Assembly: GCA_905221605.1 (NCBI GenBank)
Contig: CAJNDS010002841.1
Location: 126,001 to 190,000 of the forward strand
DNA length: 64,000 bases
Source of the DNA: Symbiodinium natans
Taxonomy: Eukaryota; Sar; Dinophyceae; Suessiales; Symbiodiniaceae
Direction of reading: 5' to 3'
This document shows, one piece after another, positions 26,400 to 39,235 of this stretch. Within the stretch, counting starts at the first letter, position 1, and each line of letters opens with the position of its first letter. The notes beneath the pieces are model-generated. The model saw only the letters and a list, made by a program, of their open reading frames with translations, did no database searches and had not been told where the DNA came from. The translations under genes were made by a program, and so were the position numbers.

Positions 26400-27500
26400 G
26401 CTGACGTACTCTAGTCTGCCAGCTGCCAGTGTGTTTCTTTGCTTGCTTAAGAGCTATATGCTGGCTGCTGTGATATGTCTGCCATGAAAAGCCCCCGGCG
26501 CCCGGCGCTCACGGCTCACGGATGCTCCTCCAGGACCTCCACGTACTCCGCGTAGTCATGTTGGCCGCACGGACTTCCCACTTCCCCCGGCTCGACCCAA
26601 ACCCAGACCATGGGCACCAAGGGAATTGAGCTACACCAAGCACACGAGAGTCGGGGCACAAAAGATGCTTAAGCTAATGTTTGCACAGAGCGCACGTGCT
26701 GTGTGTGGCGAGAACGTGATCGACCTGACAATCTGAAACAGATTAATGATTCAAGTTAAGGGGCATGTGTCCAGCCAGCCGTGCACAGATGCTTGAACAG
26801 CTCCAGAATGGTCATCTCGACTGGATCGGCATCGTCCTTACTTTACTGACGCAAACACGGAACCCTGGCCCGTAGGCCCGTATACGTCTTAGAGTCCCAG
26901 GCCCTAATCCTAAAACCCTATATCCTAATGAGGAATGGTTTTTGTGGTTGTGGGTCATGGGCCATGGGCCATGGGTTGAGGGTTTTCGGGCTCCGGGGTC
27001 CGGCGCAGTGCAGCGCGAACCCGCATCATGAAAGTATCATGAAAGTGAAAGTAGAGGAGTGGGTTACCCCAAGCCATGTAAGCCCCATTGCGACTTGCAA
27101 CACGCCAGACACCACATGCACAAGTTGATCCAAGGTTCGCGGGCAGCGCAGACCTGGCGAGGGTGGCCCAGTTTGAAGTTTGTGCGCAGCATTTGCACCT
27201 TAGTCTCGAAAGTTCGAAAGCTGCAAACTTTGCAAACAAACACAACACGACACAACTGCAGCTGCATTCGCAATTTCGCAATTGAAATTGAAACATGTTG
27301 AGCTGAAGTTGAAGCAGATTCCCGAAACTTTCCCGAAACTTATCCAAACGGCCGGCAGTGACAGACCGGCAGACCACGCTGAAATCACTAAGCCAAGCCT
27401 AAGCCAAGCCCGTGCATTGTGCATTGTGCATCGTCATAGTCATGCCATCATATCATGCCATCATTGGCATTGGGCCATCATATCATGCATCAGTGAATCA
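26400..27500. other. Gap without a supported gene
   Basis: Mixed sequence with short reiterated words (GGGCCATGGGCCATGGG near 26950, ATCATATCATGCCATCAT near 27440-27490). Several overlapping minus-strand frames are open here, but none has a convincing composition. Confidence 0.35.
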
Positions 27501-27574
27501 GTTTATCGCAGGCCCAGGCACAAATGCGTCTGTCAGTTGATATCCTGTGGCTGAAAGCGACGCAGACGCCGGGG

Positions 27575-27870
27575 CCGACGCCGCGCTCTTTTCGATTGCC
27601 CCAACCTTCAGGAGAAACCCGTGAGCTTGCGCGAATCTCGCGCTTGGAGCGGGCATGTGAATTTCAGACCCTGCAAAAGCAGCTCTGCTCACATATGTTT
27701 TTAGAAGATGCTGCGACTCCTCCTTGAAATCCTCCGGGACTTTCAGCACGTTTGTCAGCACTGAGATGGCGATGATGGGCTCACAGGTAAACGAGACCAA
27801 GCCGTCCATAATCTGCTGGCAATCCAGGTCATAGGACTCAAAGGCTGTCCACACACTCAATGAGGAGGCA
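27575..27870 (-). CDS. Hypothetical exon
   Basis: The segment reads SVWTAFESYDLDCQQIMDGL, then VSFTCEPIIAISVLTNVLKV and PEDFKEESQHLLKTYVSRAA. The composition is that of a helical globular domain. It lies downstream of gene E and may be the next gene of the cluster. Boundaries are not fixed and the family is unknown. Confidence 0.45.
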
Positions 27871-28189
27871 TGCTGGTTGGAAACGATCCATGTCTCTGTC
27901 TCAGATGTCTCGGTCTGAGACTGAGAATCGCCCCTGGCCTTGCCAGGTTCGGTAACAGAGTCGGGTGACCTGGAGGCTGCTGCTGCTGCAAGTTCAGTTT
28001 ACTGGCGAAAGCCAAAAACAAAACAACAAAGCCACACAGCAATCAGTAGACTGGGCAACCGTAACCAATCATCAGTCATCAGCCGCGGCGATCAGAAAGG
28101 ACCGGACCCTGCCCGGCCCGGCCCTGAACACTGAACACTGAAACTGAAACACTAAACGCTGCACTGATTATCCACTTCCGACGCCGATT

Positions 28190-30713
28190 CCCCCTTTATT
28201 CCGTGCAGACTGCAGACTGTTGCTGGCTGCTGGCAAGTCGCACATGCTCGTACACTTTGACCACAATGTGATTTTCGTCCAGGCCACGGACGCCATGCGG
28301 ACGTTTGTATCTCGATGGTGAGGAATGAATTACCTGACATCACGCAACGCACTGCGCAAGTCGACCGGGCCCCAGGGCCCCTAAGGCTCTTGGGGACTTG
28401 GGGGGGGGGGGGGGGGATCCCTCCCAGTAGTGGTGTACGCATCACCCCCCCGCCCGTGGAATACATTACACCAGACATGCAGATGAGGCAGCCTTCTGCT
28501 AGGCTTGCACAGCTCACGCATTTTTGGTTGGTAGGGTTTTGGGTTTAGGGTCTGGGGTGGATTAGGGTTTAGGGTTTAGAGTTTAGGGTTGAAGGCTTAG
28601 AGTTTTGGTTTCGGGTTTAGGGCTTACGTTTAGGGTTTAGGTTTAGGTTTAGGTTTAGGGTTTAGGCTTTGGGGTTTAGGGTTTAGGATACAGGGTGTTT
28701 AGGGTTTAGAAGTTTAGGGCTTAGGGCTTCGGGTTTCGGGTTTAGGGTTTGGGGAGGGTCAGCCAATACATTTCTTGTCTCGCTATTCCTAGGACCTAGG
28801 AAGCCCAGGCAGGAATGCATCGGACCGGACCCCCAACCACCCCCCCCGTCCAATACATTATAAAGTAGGATGCTGCCGCCTAGTAGTGGTGTACCGCCCA
28901 ACGAATACAGTACGCAATGGTTTTAATGTATTGGAACCCCCCTCTGGGGGCAAATCTGCAGTAGGTAGTAGGGATTGGCAGCCATGCTAAATGCTAAGGC
29001 ATGCAGATGAGGCATCCTTTGCTTGCACAGCTCACGCACTTTTTGGCTGGTAGGGTTTCGGGTTTAGGGTTTAGGGGTTAAGGTCTAGGGTTTAGGGTTG
29101 AGGGTTTAGGGTTTAGGGCTTAAGGTTAGGGTTTAGGGCTTAGCGTTTAGGATTCAGGCCAGGCTTTAGGATTTAGGGTTTAGGGTTTCGGGTTTGGGGA
29201 TTGGGGTTTGGGGTTTGGGGTTTGGGGTTTGGGGTTTGGGGAGGGTCAGCCAATACATTTCCAGTCTCGCTATTCCTAGCAAACCCAGGCAGTAATGCAT
29301 CGGACCCCCCAACCACCCGGTAACCACCCCCCGTCCAATACATTATAAAGTAGGAGGGATGGGGGGGGGGGGGGGGGGGCTCGCGGGCACGCTTGCAAGC
29401 AAACAACGTCATGCGGCGAAGGACCACAAAACTCACAAAACCCCCAAAAGCATCAGGTCCGATTCGGTCCGATTCCGATAGTATGAAAGTACCAGTATGA
29501 AACGGCACGGGCCCAAGTCATGAAGAACCTTTGCCTTTGAAGACCCAAAAATTGGCCCAGAACCCCCAAAGCCCAAAGCATGAGCCAACGCCAACGCATC
29601 TGGGCTCCGCAATTGCGCAACGCATGCCGCGAACACCGCGAACCGCGAATCATCGACACACTCCTTCCTTCCTTCCTTCCTTCCTTCCTTCCTCTTCCTT
29701 CCTTCCTCTTCCTTCCTTCCTCTTCCTTCCTTCCTCTTCCTTCCTTCCTTCATCTCCTCTTCAGATTGCCGCAACATGCCAAGTTGATGCATCGCCGCTT
29801 CGAGATGATGTCCGTTGGGTCGGGGGTTTGCGGATCTGCAGGCTGCAGGGATCCATCTGCATCATCAGAATCACAGCGTTGATTAGTTGTGTTTGGGGCC
29901 TGGGGTGAACTTGTTCAGGTCAAGCAACATCCCGAATCTACGAACTTTACAGCGTTCACAGGGTTTCCTTAATGTTGACTCAATTGAAGGGCCCAGGGCC
30001 GGCGCCAAACTAAAACTAAAGCCCCAAGGCCCAAGGCCCAAGACTCAAGTCTGAAAGCACAAATACAAATACTCGGACTCGGGACCGGGACTCGGGCCCA
30101 GACCCTGAAGATCATGTAGCCTCCGCCGCTGAACGCAATTGGACCAGAAGCGACGGGGCTCATGTCCCACATCGTTGGCGCAGTTGCCAATGCTGATCCC
30201 ACACAGCAGGCGATATCCGGATTCCTTGGCAGCTCTCATGAATTCACGAATCATGCAATCCCTGCGTCACCCTGTGACCCTGCGTGGACTGAGGCTCAGG
30301 GGGGCGCCAGGTGCTAGGCGTCAAGGACAGAAAAGCTGGACTTATGACCAGAGCTGATTCTGAGTAGGGAGTGGGAAGTGGGTTCGACTCGACCACTAGC
30401 CACTGACTGCCACATCACTTTCACAGTCACTGGGCACTGAGGACTGAGGACACCGCTCAAGTTCGAGATCCATGGATGGCAGCTGCAGCTGCAGCAGTTG
30501 ATCAGAGCCAGCAGAGTGCAAAGATGCAATGGATGCCGATTGGGCCAGCTGTTTCAAATGCCGCCGCGCCAATTGTTCAGGCAAACCATAGAACTGCGTC
30601 CCAACGCAAACCCTCCTGACGTGGTCCATGAGGAGCTCTCGTAAGCCAGTGTCATCCATGAGCGCTGGCTGCGGACCTGCTGTCGCTCAAATCTACTCCC
30701 CGCGCCCGTGACA

Positions 30714-30751
<38 letters not shown>

Positions 30752-32165
30752 TACACAGTTAGACACACTGCACACTGCACAGATGCGTGTGTCCGAGTGT
30801 CCCGCTCCGCCCTTGGACAGTGCGCGTTCCCTTTGCAATGCGTCTGAGACTCAGGCGGCCAATTGCCACTGGTCTATTCAACTTCGTGGTCTCCACAGCT
30901 TGTTCCACGGCACCGTTTGCCATGAACTGCAGGTCCATGCCGGTTCTGTATAATAGGTCCATGCGGTCCTCCGGGGTGAACTGCCTCACAGCCCGAGCAT
31001 CTGGCCTGCGGACAATCGATAGTCGAAGCGATAGCCATGGATGGGATCGGATGGGATGGCAGTTGAACGGCAGTTGGAGAAAAAAACATGCCCTGTGACT
31101 GACACTGACACGGACTCAGAACACACAACATGCACTCCTTGCCGTCCTTGCCTTCACTCTTGACTCTTGACAACTTGCCAAGTCATTGGCCTAGTGGCCC
31201 ACCGACCATCTTGGCAATGAGATCATCGCAAGATTTCTGATTGCATAAGCAACTTCCCCACCTCCCACAGGTTGCCAACATCGCCTGGCACGGGCCACGG
31301 GCCCAGGCACACGGCACAGGTGCCTAGTGCCTAGGCACAAGACTCGTGAGGTGACAGTGACAGCCAGCCAATAGAATATAACTCTCGTTTTCATCTCAAT
31401 CACACCTGACTGACTGAGAGACTGTCAGACCGACCGACCGACACCTGATTCTCTGATTAGCCTGCTTAGCCTGATTCTGCTTTGCAAGAAGAAGTTACAA
31501 GTCACAAGTTACAAGTTGTAAGTTACAAGTTACAAGTTTCAAGCAAACTTAGCAAACCATCCTCCATCCTGACCTGGGGCCTGGGGGTCCTTCTCCAGTT
31601 CCTGCTCCAAGAACTGAGCGCGCAAGTGTATGGAAACCAGCGCCGGCGAGTAGTGCTTCTTTGCAACACCCTTCACCAGGGCATGGTCGCCCTCCATGAT
31701 TTGCTCGCCTGAAATGACTGAACAGAACAGTGAACAGAGCCACAGAGTACTCAGACTCAAAGTACACAGACACGTTTGAGGCTTGAGGGCCTCCATGGAG
31801 CCTCCTATTGTATTAGTATATTAAGCAAGGTGGCTGCACTGAATCATCCAGAATGCATTCATCCAGGCTTCAAACTCGTGGAGCATGTCCTTTGTGACAT
31901 CGCTGGCCCCGGCAAGATCTGCTCTGGATCTCCCTTGTGCAAGCGCAACGACGCAGGGACGGAGGCTGCCGTCATGGTGACCAAGAAACAATCGGTTGAG
32001 CAGATGCGACTTGTCACCGACTTCCTGCAGGCGGCGGCGCGGCTGACAAGGGACTCCCGTTTGAAACCCGTTTGCCGTTTGCCTCCCCCGAATTTCCCGA
32101 ATCCCTAAACTATGCCTAAACTCCTCAACCAGAAACCTGAAACAACCTCGGCCGCCTCGGCCCAC
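28190..32165 (-). CDS. Gene E: intron-rich hypothetical protein
   Basis: A chain of minus-strand exons: about 32040-31822 (LQEVGDKSHLLNRLFLGHHD, then VTKDMLHEFEAWMNAFWMIQ), 31710-31545 (EQIMEGDHALVKGVAKKHYS), 31010-30800 (VRQFTPEDRMDLLYRTGMDL, then QAVETTKLNRPVAIGRLSLR), 30660-30410 (RELLMDHVRRVCVGTQFYGL), 30250-30110 (IREFMRAAKESGYRLLCGIS), about 29655-29480 (VAQLRSPDALALAHALGFGG) and 28320-28190 (RGLDENHIVVKVYEHVRLAS, ending in a stop after SAVCTE). The segments are clearly protein-like but match no family I know. Order and membership are inferred from strand and spacing, and some introns hold tandem repeats (CA, TTCC, telomere-like). Confidence 0.45.
28477..28920. repeat. Tandem-duplicated intronic block, copy 1
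   Basis: The block runs from ATGCAGATGAGGCA and GCTTGCACAGCTCACGCA, through telomere-like TTTAGGG patches, to GGGTCAGCCAATACATTT and CCAATACATTATAAAGTAGG. The same order of elements recurs at 28990-29365. The complement of CCAATACATTA also occurs at 28936-28946, giving an inverted pair around 80 bp. Confidence 0.75.
28990..29365. repeat. Tandem-duplicated intronic block, copy 2
   Basis: The second copy of the 28477-28920 block, with the same ends and a shorter telomere-like middle. It ends in GTCCAATACATTATAAAGTA and a poly-G run (29362-29379). The spacing of the shared left ends is about 520 bp. Confidence 0.75.
29663..29752. repeat. (CCTT)n microsatellite
   Basis: CCTT units broken regularly by CCTCTT. 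On the minus strand it would read as a Lys/Glu/Gly/Arg run, which I treat as repeat and not as part of the nearby exon. Confidence 0.9.
30715..30747. repeat. (CA)n microsatellite
   Basis: About 15 CA units in the intron between two exons of gene E. Confidence 0.95.
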
Positions 32166-32675
32166 CGGCTTTAGGCTTTGGGGCTTAGGTCAGGTTGGGA
32201 CTTGGGGCGGGAGTCGGGCCGGGAAGGCGACTTTTACTCGAGCTTTACAGGATCCCCCAAGCCCTAGCCCCGAGGGCCTAGGGCCCCAGCCCCAGCCCCC
32301 CATTGTCAATTCAATCTGGTTCTAACGGTCATTACGAAAATGCCTGGAGCCTTGGAGCCTTGCAGGTTTCATGGTTCATAATTCATGGCACTCATGAACT
32401 GGCACTTACGGGGCTTATAAGCCCAGTACTCCAGTACTCCCCCAGTACAGCACTGAACCTGAACCTCCAAGTGTGAAATGTGGAATGCATGGCTGGTACA
32501 CGGCACTCAGTACTCACGGTCCCACGGTACACTGTAGACTACACTGCCGACTGTCAAACTGTCAAGACGACACGTCTGGAAACCGAATCGAAGAGTTCCG
32601 AATTCCGAAGTCCGAAGGGGCGGGGATTCGGGCACAATGCTGCGGCACAAGTTTATTTTGACCCTGCTGCGCAGA

Positions 32676-33464
32676 TCATCCTGACACATTCTGCTCGGGC
32701 TCCTCGAGCACCGGGGGTGTCGTCGGGGAACCAGGCGCCGCCACTGTGCTAGTCGTGGTAGTAGCTGTAACATCATCAGGAGCTGGCAGGACTGGCCGGA
32801 CTGGCGGTCGTGGCGGCGGCACAAGGCCAGGGGAATTCGGGATGGCGTGAGGTGGACCGGTGACGCCCACTCTGACTGGTCGGTACAAGGTGTACCATCC
32901 ATAATCATGACCCAGACCCAGACCGCCGCCGCCATCATCGATCGCGAGAACCATGGTGCCGCTCGGCACAATGAAGCCTGGGGTTTCAGTTGCTGCGGGC
33001 GTTGGCGGCGGAGGCCCTGCGGCAGGGCCGGCAGGGCCAGATGGTGGGCCAGCTGCGCGCACCGAGGGGCGTGGATGATGTGGATGAAAGAGTCCCAGTC
33101 CTCGCCCTCGCCCTCCATCTCCGGTTACTCCAGTCGCTCGAGTCGCAGCAGCCGATGTTGCAGCAGTTCCATTACCTGAGCGATGCGAGGGACTTGAGGG
33201 ACCCAAGGTGTCACCGCCGGGCCGCACAGTTCCAGTCGCGGCGGTGTCGGTGCTGCTGCTGCTTCTCACAGATGCCACTGGTGCAGATGGTGCTCGTCCT
33301 TCATCGGAATCATCGGAAGTATGCCGAGCCTCATCAGCCTCATCATGTCGAGCGGTGGGAGCCGGAGCCCGGGGAGGAGCCGTCGCAAAACGCCCCTGGC
33401 GGCGTAGAATGGACAATGGGGCCGCGGGCCTCTTGAGTGTTCTCTTCGGACTCTTCGGTGGCAT
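32676..33464 (-). CDS. Hypothetical protein, first exon starting MPPKSPKRTLKRPAA
   Basis: A start at 33464 gives a basic N-terminus (MPPKSPKRTLKRPAAPLSIL), then a Ser/Thr/Ala/Asp-rich disordered region and a Pro-rich stretch. The segment FIVPSGTMVLAIDDGGGGLG, followed by HDYGWYTLYRPVRVGV, looks like part of a beta-rich domain. The frame ends in EEPEQNVSG and a stop at 32676. A second minus-strand frame is open at 33118-32507 (DWDSFIHIIHAPRCAQLAHH), so an internal splice between frames is possible. Family unknown. Confidence 0.5.
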   Translation of the reverse strand: MPPKSPKRTLKRPAAPLSILRRQGRFATAPPRAPAPTARHDEADEARHTSDDSDEGRAPSAPVASVRSSSSTDTAATGTVRPGGDTLGPSSPSHRSGNGTAATSAAATRATGVTGDGGRGRGLGLFHPHHPRPSVRAAGPPSGPAGPAAGPPPPTPAATETPGFIVPSGTMVLAIDDGGGGLGLGHDYGWYTLYRPVRVGVTGPPHAIPNSPGLVPPPRPPVRPVLPAPDDVTATTTTSTVAAPGSPTTPPVLEEPEQNVSG

Positions 33465-33519
33465 TTGCAAGTTGCAAGTTGCCACCAGGCAAGCGACAGC
33501 CACAGACTACAGTCTGGGG

Positions 33520-34400
33520 ATCTAAGGAAGCTACACCTCCATGCGAGCCAGGGGCGACGGTGGCTTCAGTGGCTTGCAGCATGAGATCCCATGCAGCAGA
33601 GGTTTATGCCGTCTAGGCCCTAGGCCAGGGAGACACTGTGACCTGTGACAGTGACAGCCCGTGCACCCCTGCGCCGCCTCAGCTGCATCGGCAGAATGCC
33701 ACAATGACAAACATCGGCCTCGGACTCGGAGTGCCATTTGCCACGCACAGGAGTCACAGGAGTGCTGAATCCTACAGACTACAGCCTGCCTACTACCTGC
33801 CCTCGGCCCTCGACCCTCGCCCTTAGACTAGACAACACATGTTTCTTCAAATCTATCCGGTTTTGGCTGAAGATGGCGGTGGAGGCTGAGGCTGAGGCCT
33901 GAGGTTCAGGGCTCAGGGGGGCGGTTTTGGTTGGAGGGCGGGTTTTGGCTGGGGTCCGGTTTGGGCCAGTCTGGGGCCCATGGGATTGACAGCAGCGGGG
34001 CGGGTAGTTAACAGCTGGTCGGCTGAAGAACCGAACCGCAAAGCGCCGCAAACTACCGAACTGCAGGGAACCGCCTGAAGCGAAACCATTCAAAAGCATG
34101 CCGGAAACCGAAACGAATCTACACGAACCGTGACCAACAGCATCCCACAAACCATAGAAACTGCCGAGACACGAGCGCACCGGGTGGTCGACGTCGCGTC
34201 ACTGTGGCCTAGCCTTGGCAATAAGGATCTAGACTCTAGACTCTAGACCCGGGCCCGGGAGTAACCTAGGAATAAACAGGGTTAAACAGGGTACTAAGGG
34301 TACCCTTTACCCTTGTTGCTTGTTACTACACTGTTTGGTTTTAAGATGATTAAAACGGAAACCCAGCCCTTCAAAAGGCAAATAAAAGGCCTACTCACGA
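33520..34400. other. Gap between gene G and the MPPKSPK exon
   Basis: Mixed sequence. Minus-strand open frames at 34180-33780 are repetitive and not convincing. GGGCCCGGG and GTACTAAGGGTACCC-type palindromes occur near 34250-34310. Confidence 0.35.
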
Positions 34401-34438
34401 CTTAGCACCCTACTCCCTACTCCTTCCTACGCCCGGCC

Positions 34439-36120
34439 CTAGGGGTAACTCTCAGCCAGGCCAGGCAGCGCGGTGAGGTGCCATGGGAGAAGTGTCCAGT
34501 TCGAGAACTTCAAGCCCATGGCCAGGGACGCCCTATTGTAGCCGACGTCGAAAGCGTTCAGAAGAAATTGCGACTGATGGGCCGGCAGGCCACGCACTGC
34601 TTCCAGAAGCTGGGCGGTGGAGAAGTCTCGCCTCAAGTGTTGCAAAACTCAATTGATCCATACTCTATATGTAACTTAGACACTGGGTATGTCGCGTGTG
34701 TGGGCCCTGGCCACGACCCTGTCAAAAGCAAATTTTTTTTTGGGACTCTCCAAGTCTCCAACTCTCCAACTCCAATCCAATTCCAAGCCAAGTCCAAATT
34801 TCCAAGTAGAATTTCCCGATTTCACATTCCCAAATCAAACTTTTCTATGCCCTGGTGGGGGCTTCCGGGGCTTGTAGGGGGCCCCTAGCTTGCAGACGGG
34901 AAAAGCGGAAACCTGCAGCCCAACAACAAACCAAGCACTTTTGCGATTTCGGGCCTTCTTTGAAGGCGATTCGGGGGATCGTCCTGATCCACCCTGCTGA
35001 AGTTGTTGTATTATTCTTCTTCTTCTCATTATTATGATTATTCTGATTATTATTTTTATTATTATTGTCATTATTGTTATTATTATTATTAGGGTTGCTT
35101 CGGTTTTAGGGTTTAGTAGGGGCCAGAATACTATTCTCTACACAAAAAAACAACGAAAAGGATACATCGTCAGCTCAGCAGGGATCTCGCACACATGACG
35201 ATCAACGAAGCTACCACAACACCACCACGAGCCGGGCCGGAATGCCACTGAGAAAACAAAGCTTCATCGTCCTCACCATCATCATCATCATCATCATCAT
35301 GAAGAAGAACAAAGCATTTCCAGTCATTTCCAGTCCCATTTAAGCCAAGTGGCACTTCGCGAAACTTCTGCAAATGGTCACCTGTGGCAAGTTGGGGAGC
35401 CCGCCGCCCGCGCATAGGACATGTCGCTGGCCTCGGATCAGATGATCAGACTCGGATCCAATTATAATCCCATTGGCCCATGACTGGCCCATGACTCATG
35501 ACTCAGGCTGTCAGGCATTGCGGCCCGCGGCTGCGTCTGAGTCAGGCAGCGACAAACAGCGACGGTGACGGTGACAGTGACATTGACAGCGAGATTTTCT
35601 TTCCGGAAGCAATCCGAGGCATCTCAACATTTTCAGGTCCATGCCATGCCGCGAGCCGCGAGCCACACACACACACACAAACCAACGCATACGCACACCG
35701 CACACATGCAAAGTAATTCACGTACACAAGGCACAAGTGCACACGGCCTGGCTGACTGGCAGCATGGAATTGAAAACCGCGAAACGTGCAACCAAGAGAC
35801 AACCTCTGGCCTCCGTCACCGTCACCGCCATCGTCCCGAGAATGCAGCCTAGCATTGCTGTGGATTGATCCAAGATCACAGCCACAAGTCACAAGCCACA
35901 AGGCCACAAGCCAAGCTACAAGTTACAAACAAGGATGAGGCACAGAGTTGCAGCGGCGGCATCAGCCGTCATCCTAAATGGAAAGACGAGGGGCTGCTGA
36001 AAAGCGTAATGCCTCATCACATCAACATCGTGGCAGGAGCATCCACCAATCCAGTCTGAGATCCATTCGAAGATCTGGCCCAAGATGAGGACGACTCGGG
36101 CATACTTCCAAGACCTGGCG
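34439..36120 (-). CDS. Gene G: hypothetical protein, several exons
   Basis: Minus-strand exon-like segments: about 36120-36018 (SMPESSSSWARSSNGSQTGL), 35866-35755 (AMLGCILGTMAVTVTEARGC), 35405-35170 (LQKFREVPLGLNGTGNDWKC, then an Asp run and GGVVVASLIVMCARSLL) and 34640-34445 (FSTAQLLEAVRGLPAHQSQF, then LLNAFDVGYNRASLAMGLKF). The last is the most convincing, with the look of a conserved globular domain. The Asp run is encoded by an ATC repeat (35278-35301). Function unknown. Linking the segments into one gene is tentative. Confidence 0.4.
34985..35090. repeat. AT-rich trinucleotide patch (TTC, ATT)
   Basis: TTATTCTTCTTCTTCTCATT is followed by imperfect ATT/TTA units, inside a predicted intron of gene G. 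Confidence 0.8.
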
Positions 36121-36263
36121 GGCGTAGGGAGTCACTCGGAAACCGTAAGTGGGACTCGGTGGGAGAGGGGGACATAGCGGGACTCAGTGGGACCGTGGAC
36201 CGTGGGACTTGGGACCCGCAAGTTCCCGCAAGTTCCGTACATGAGCGGCTCATGAGCGATGAG

Positions 36264-36930
36264 CGACTGCCAAACCCGTCCGGTGGTGCTAATGGACGCA
36301 ACATGAGGCATGAGGGATGAAGAGTGTCGCTTGCAAGTGTTCCCATCGTTTTACATGGTTTTAGCCAGTTTTGATGTCCTGCAGGCTTGCAGGTGTCGCT
36401 TTGGAAAAAAAATCAAGGCTATATAGTCTAGCACACCCACCCAACTTCACCCAACGGCTCATTAACTTAGCTTTTCAAGTGTTCCCATCGCTTTGCAGGT
36501 GGGGTTTGGGTGGTTGAGGCTCGGTTGAGGTCCCTAAACCCTAAACCCCTAAACCCTAAACCCCAAACTCGAAACCCGAAACCCTATAAGCCCTAAACCC
36601 TGGCCCTGAACCCTGATCATCCCTGATCCCTAGGCCCTAAACCCTAAACCCTAAAGTGTGGGCTCAGTAGGTTTGCGTGTGTGCCATGTGTGCAGGCTGT
36701 GCCACTGTGCAGGGGCTTTAGATGGCTTTAGGTCGCTTAAATGGTCTAAGGTGAACTTCCAGGTGAACGGCGAACGGTGGTCCCTGAACCTTAAACCCGA
36801 GGCCCTCAACTAGGGGCCCAACAAACCACATACACATAAGGGGCATTCGTGATTCGTGTCCACCCCTTAGTTACTTGAACGGTTGAACGGCAGGGGGTTT
36901 GTTTTGGCGCTTGCTCATATAGAGTTTAGA
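36264..36930. repeat. Dispersed repeat, copy 1
   Basis: It shares GGTGGTGCTAATGGACGCAA, GAGGCATGAGGGAT, AAGTGTTCCCATC, GGTGTCGC, the end GTCCACCCCTTA and TTTTGGCGCTTGCTCATATA with 39545-39925, in the same order and orientation 3.3 kb away. Telomere-like CCCTAAA units lie inside copy 1 (36528-36655) and are missing from copy 2. No coding frame is shared. Confidence 0.7.
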
Positions 36931-39235
36931 GGGGCGAGGAATAGGCATCGGGCCTTGGCAGCAGCATTAGCATGGCGGGTTTTGTTCGCAGCGGCCCAAA
37001 ACCCTAGCTAAAACCTTGCTCCGAGCATCACTCCAAAACTCCCACAACCCTAAAAAACCGACCCTATCACTATCAGCCGATCCGCGCGACGACATGGCAC
37101 ATGCGGTACATGCCAACACAAGCCGTGCTACCACGCGTGTGCCGTCTGGGACGTGTGCGGCCGTGCGTATGAGTCATGAGTCGTCAAGTTACATGATTGT
37201 TCTGCTCCTTGACAGATTGCGGGGCCGCGCAGCAAGACAACGGATGCCCTGGCGCTCGCTGCCCTGGCTCTGGCCGCTGTGGCCCTGGCCCTGCTCCTCG
37301 GTCCTCGACGACCCCTTTTGAACCATTTGAATCATTTGAATACTGGGGCTGGGCGGACCCAATGATGAGAAGTGGAAGCGGAAGCCCGGAATCCGGAACG
37401 GAACCCTCAAGAACCTAAAACCTAGACCTACACTGAAATTCTGAAACCCCCCCCCCCCCCCTAGCCCGAACCCCCGGAAACCCCCACCCGGCCCCGAAAC
37501 TGCACTAAACCCTTGGACTAGCACTAGCACTCCCTTCCCTATATAAGCCGCCTGAGCCCTGGCCCTGGCCCTGACCCTGACCAGACTAACAGGACGTTGA
37601 CAGGCCGGCAACACTTCTCGTCATGAATTGCTGCTGTAATGCCCTGAATGAGCTGCTTCGATTTTTTCACGTATTCCAACTCCATGTCCTCGTCTATCCT
37701 TGGCCCGACTCAAATCTCAACTCACGTTCAGATTCATCGGCTGAGCCGCAACCAGACAAAAACTTCACGACTGAGACTGTGACCGAATAAACCCTAATTC
37801 TAATAGAAAGATCGAGGATAGAGGCCACGGTGACGCCACAGCAGCGGCACTGGCACTGGCAGCTGCGACTGTGCTTTCCAAGGCTCGCCTCGCCGTCGCC
37901 ACCATGCCCAGCGGCTGCGGCGGGCCCAGCGGCAGCGCCCCGAGCAGCCCGGGCCCGAGCAGAGGAAATCCTGTAGGGCGGGGCATCCTTCGGCGTTCAG
38001 TGACTGCGTCGAGTCAGTGTCATGAGTCATTACCGTCAAATGAGTCAAATGTCCCTTGCATCCAACACTGAGTTACTGCGTACTGCACGCAGCCGCCGCA
38101 GCCTGCCTTTGCTGAAAACGGGCTTCGTCCCAGTATTGGCGAAGCACTGGACCAACCGGCAGCAAGAAGCGCCTTGCGGCGGAACTCTCGGCTCTTGACA
38201 GTCTTGACACACAAATTCATTCAATAGCAGCTGCATTGAGAGGAAGCGAGTTGCAACCGTCTAAAGACTCCGAAACCAATGAAGACTCTGAAACAAATTC
38301 TCTGGACTTGAGACTACACTGAGGCGCAGGTACTCCAGCACGGAGTTCCACCGCCACTGGATTGCCACGCCAGGGAAGGACGCGAGCATGTTGCAGTGCT
38401 GCCTCACAGTGTGTTATGGTGGCTACTGCTGGCGGTGTATATCGTATACTCACACTCGCGCCACACCATCACACATCACACCACAGCCAACGCGAACGAA
38501 CAGAACTTTTAACTTGTTTGGGAACTTCCAAAGGCTAAGGTCACCTAAGTCACCTAGTCACCTATAGTCACCCAGGTCTGATCTGATTGCTGTTTCAGCT
38601 GCGTTCCATGGAGGCACGTCCGGCGAAAGCGCTTCCGAAGCCTAGGTGTCTGTCGGGCCCGGCCCGTCGGGCCCGTCAGGCCGAGGGAGTGGCTGAACGG
38701 CTGAACATGGGAACATGGCTGAACTTCCGAGCAGCTACAGGGGCTCGGGAAAGTCGACCCTTTGATTGGGGGAGATGTGAAACCCCAATGAACGCAGAGG
38801 GTTCAGGAAGTTGACGAGTCGACTGTCGACTGCGGGATCCTTTTCCCCCAATGAACGCATGGTTTTACAGCTACGAAAAGCAGCGAAAATCAGTACGCAA
38901 GTATCGAAATCCCCAAGGAACGCTGGGGCTCAACAGCTCAACATGCCTGAAAACATCATCCAACATGGTTGCTGAAGGACCTCCCAAAGCATGGAGTCAA
39001 GCCTACCAAAACTTACGAAGAAGAGGCAACCATTTCTCTGAACCTATATCGCATCGTATATAGCCAGCATGGCTTATGACACGCATGCATGGAATTGTGG
39101 ACAAGTCCGCCCGAGGGAAACGCAATTTCGGTCGACTTCCTAGCTTCCCCGCAGTGATTTGCCTTACCGCAAGAAAAAAGGTCAACTTTCCATGTTGCGT
39201 GTAGTGACTGGCCAGTGACTGGCCACTGACTGCCT
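36931..39235. other. Gap with scattered weak coding signal
   Basis: It holds a poly-C run (37446-37462) and an Ala/Leu-rich patch (37840-37960). One minus-strand segment at about 38215-38090 may be an exon: two overlapping frames are open, one reading RLVQCFANTGTKPVFSKGRL. An approximate repeat of CCCAATGAACGCA occurs at 38782 and 38847. I can support no complete gene here. Confidence 0.35.
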
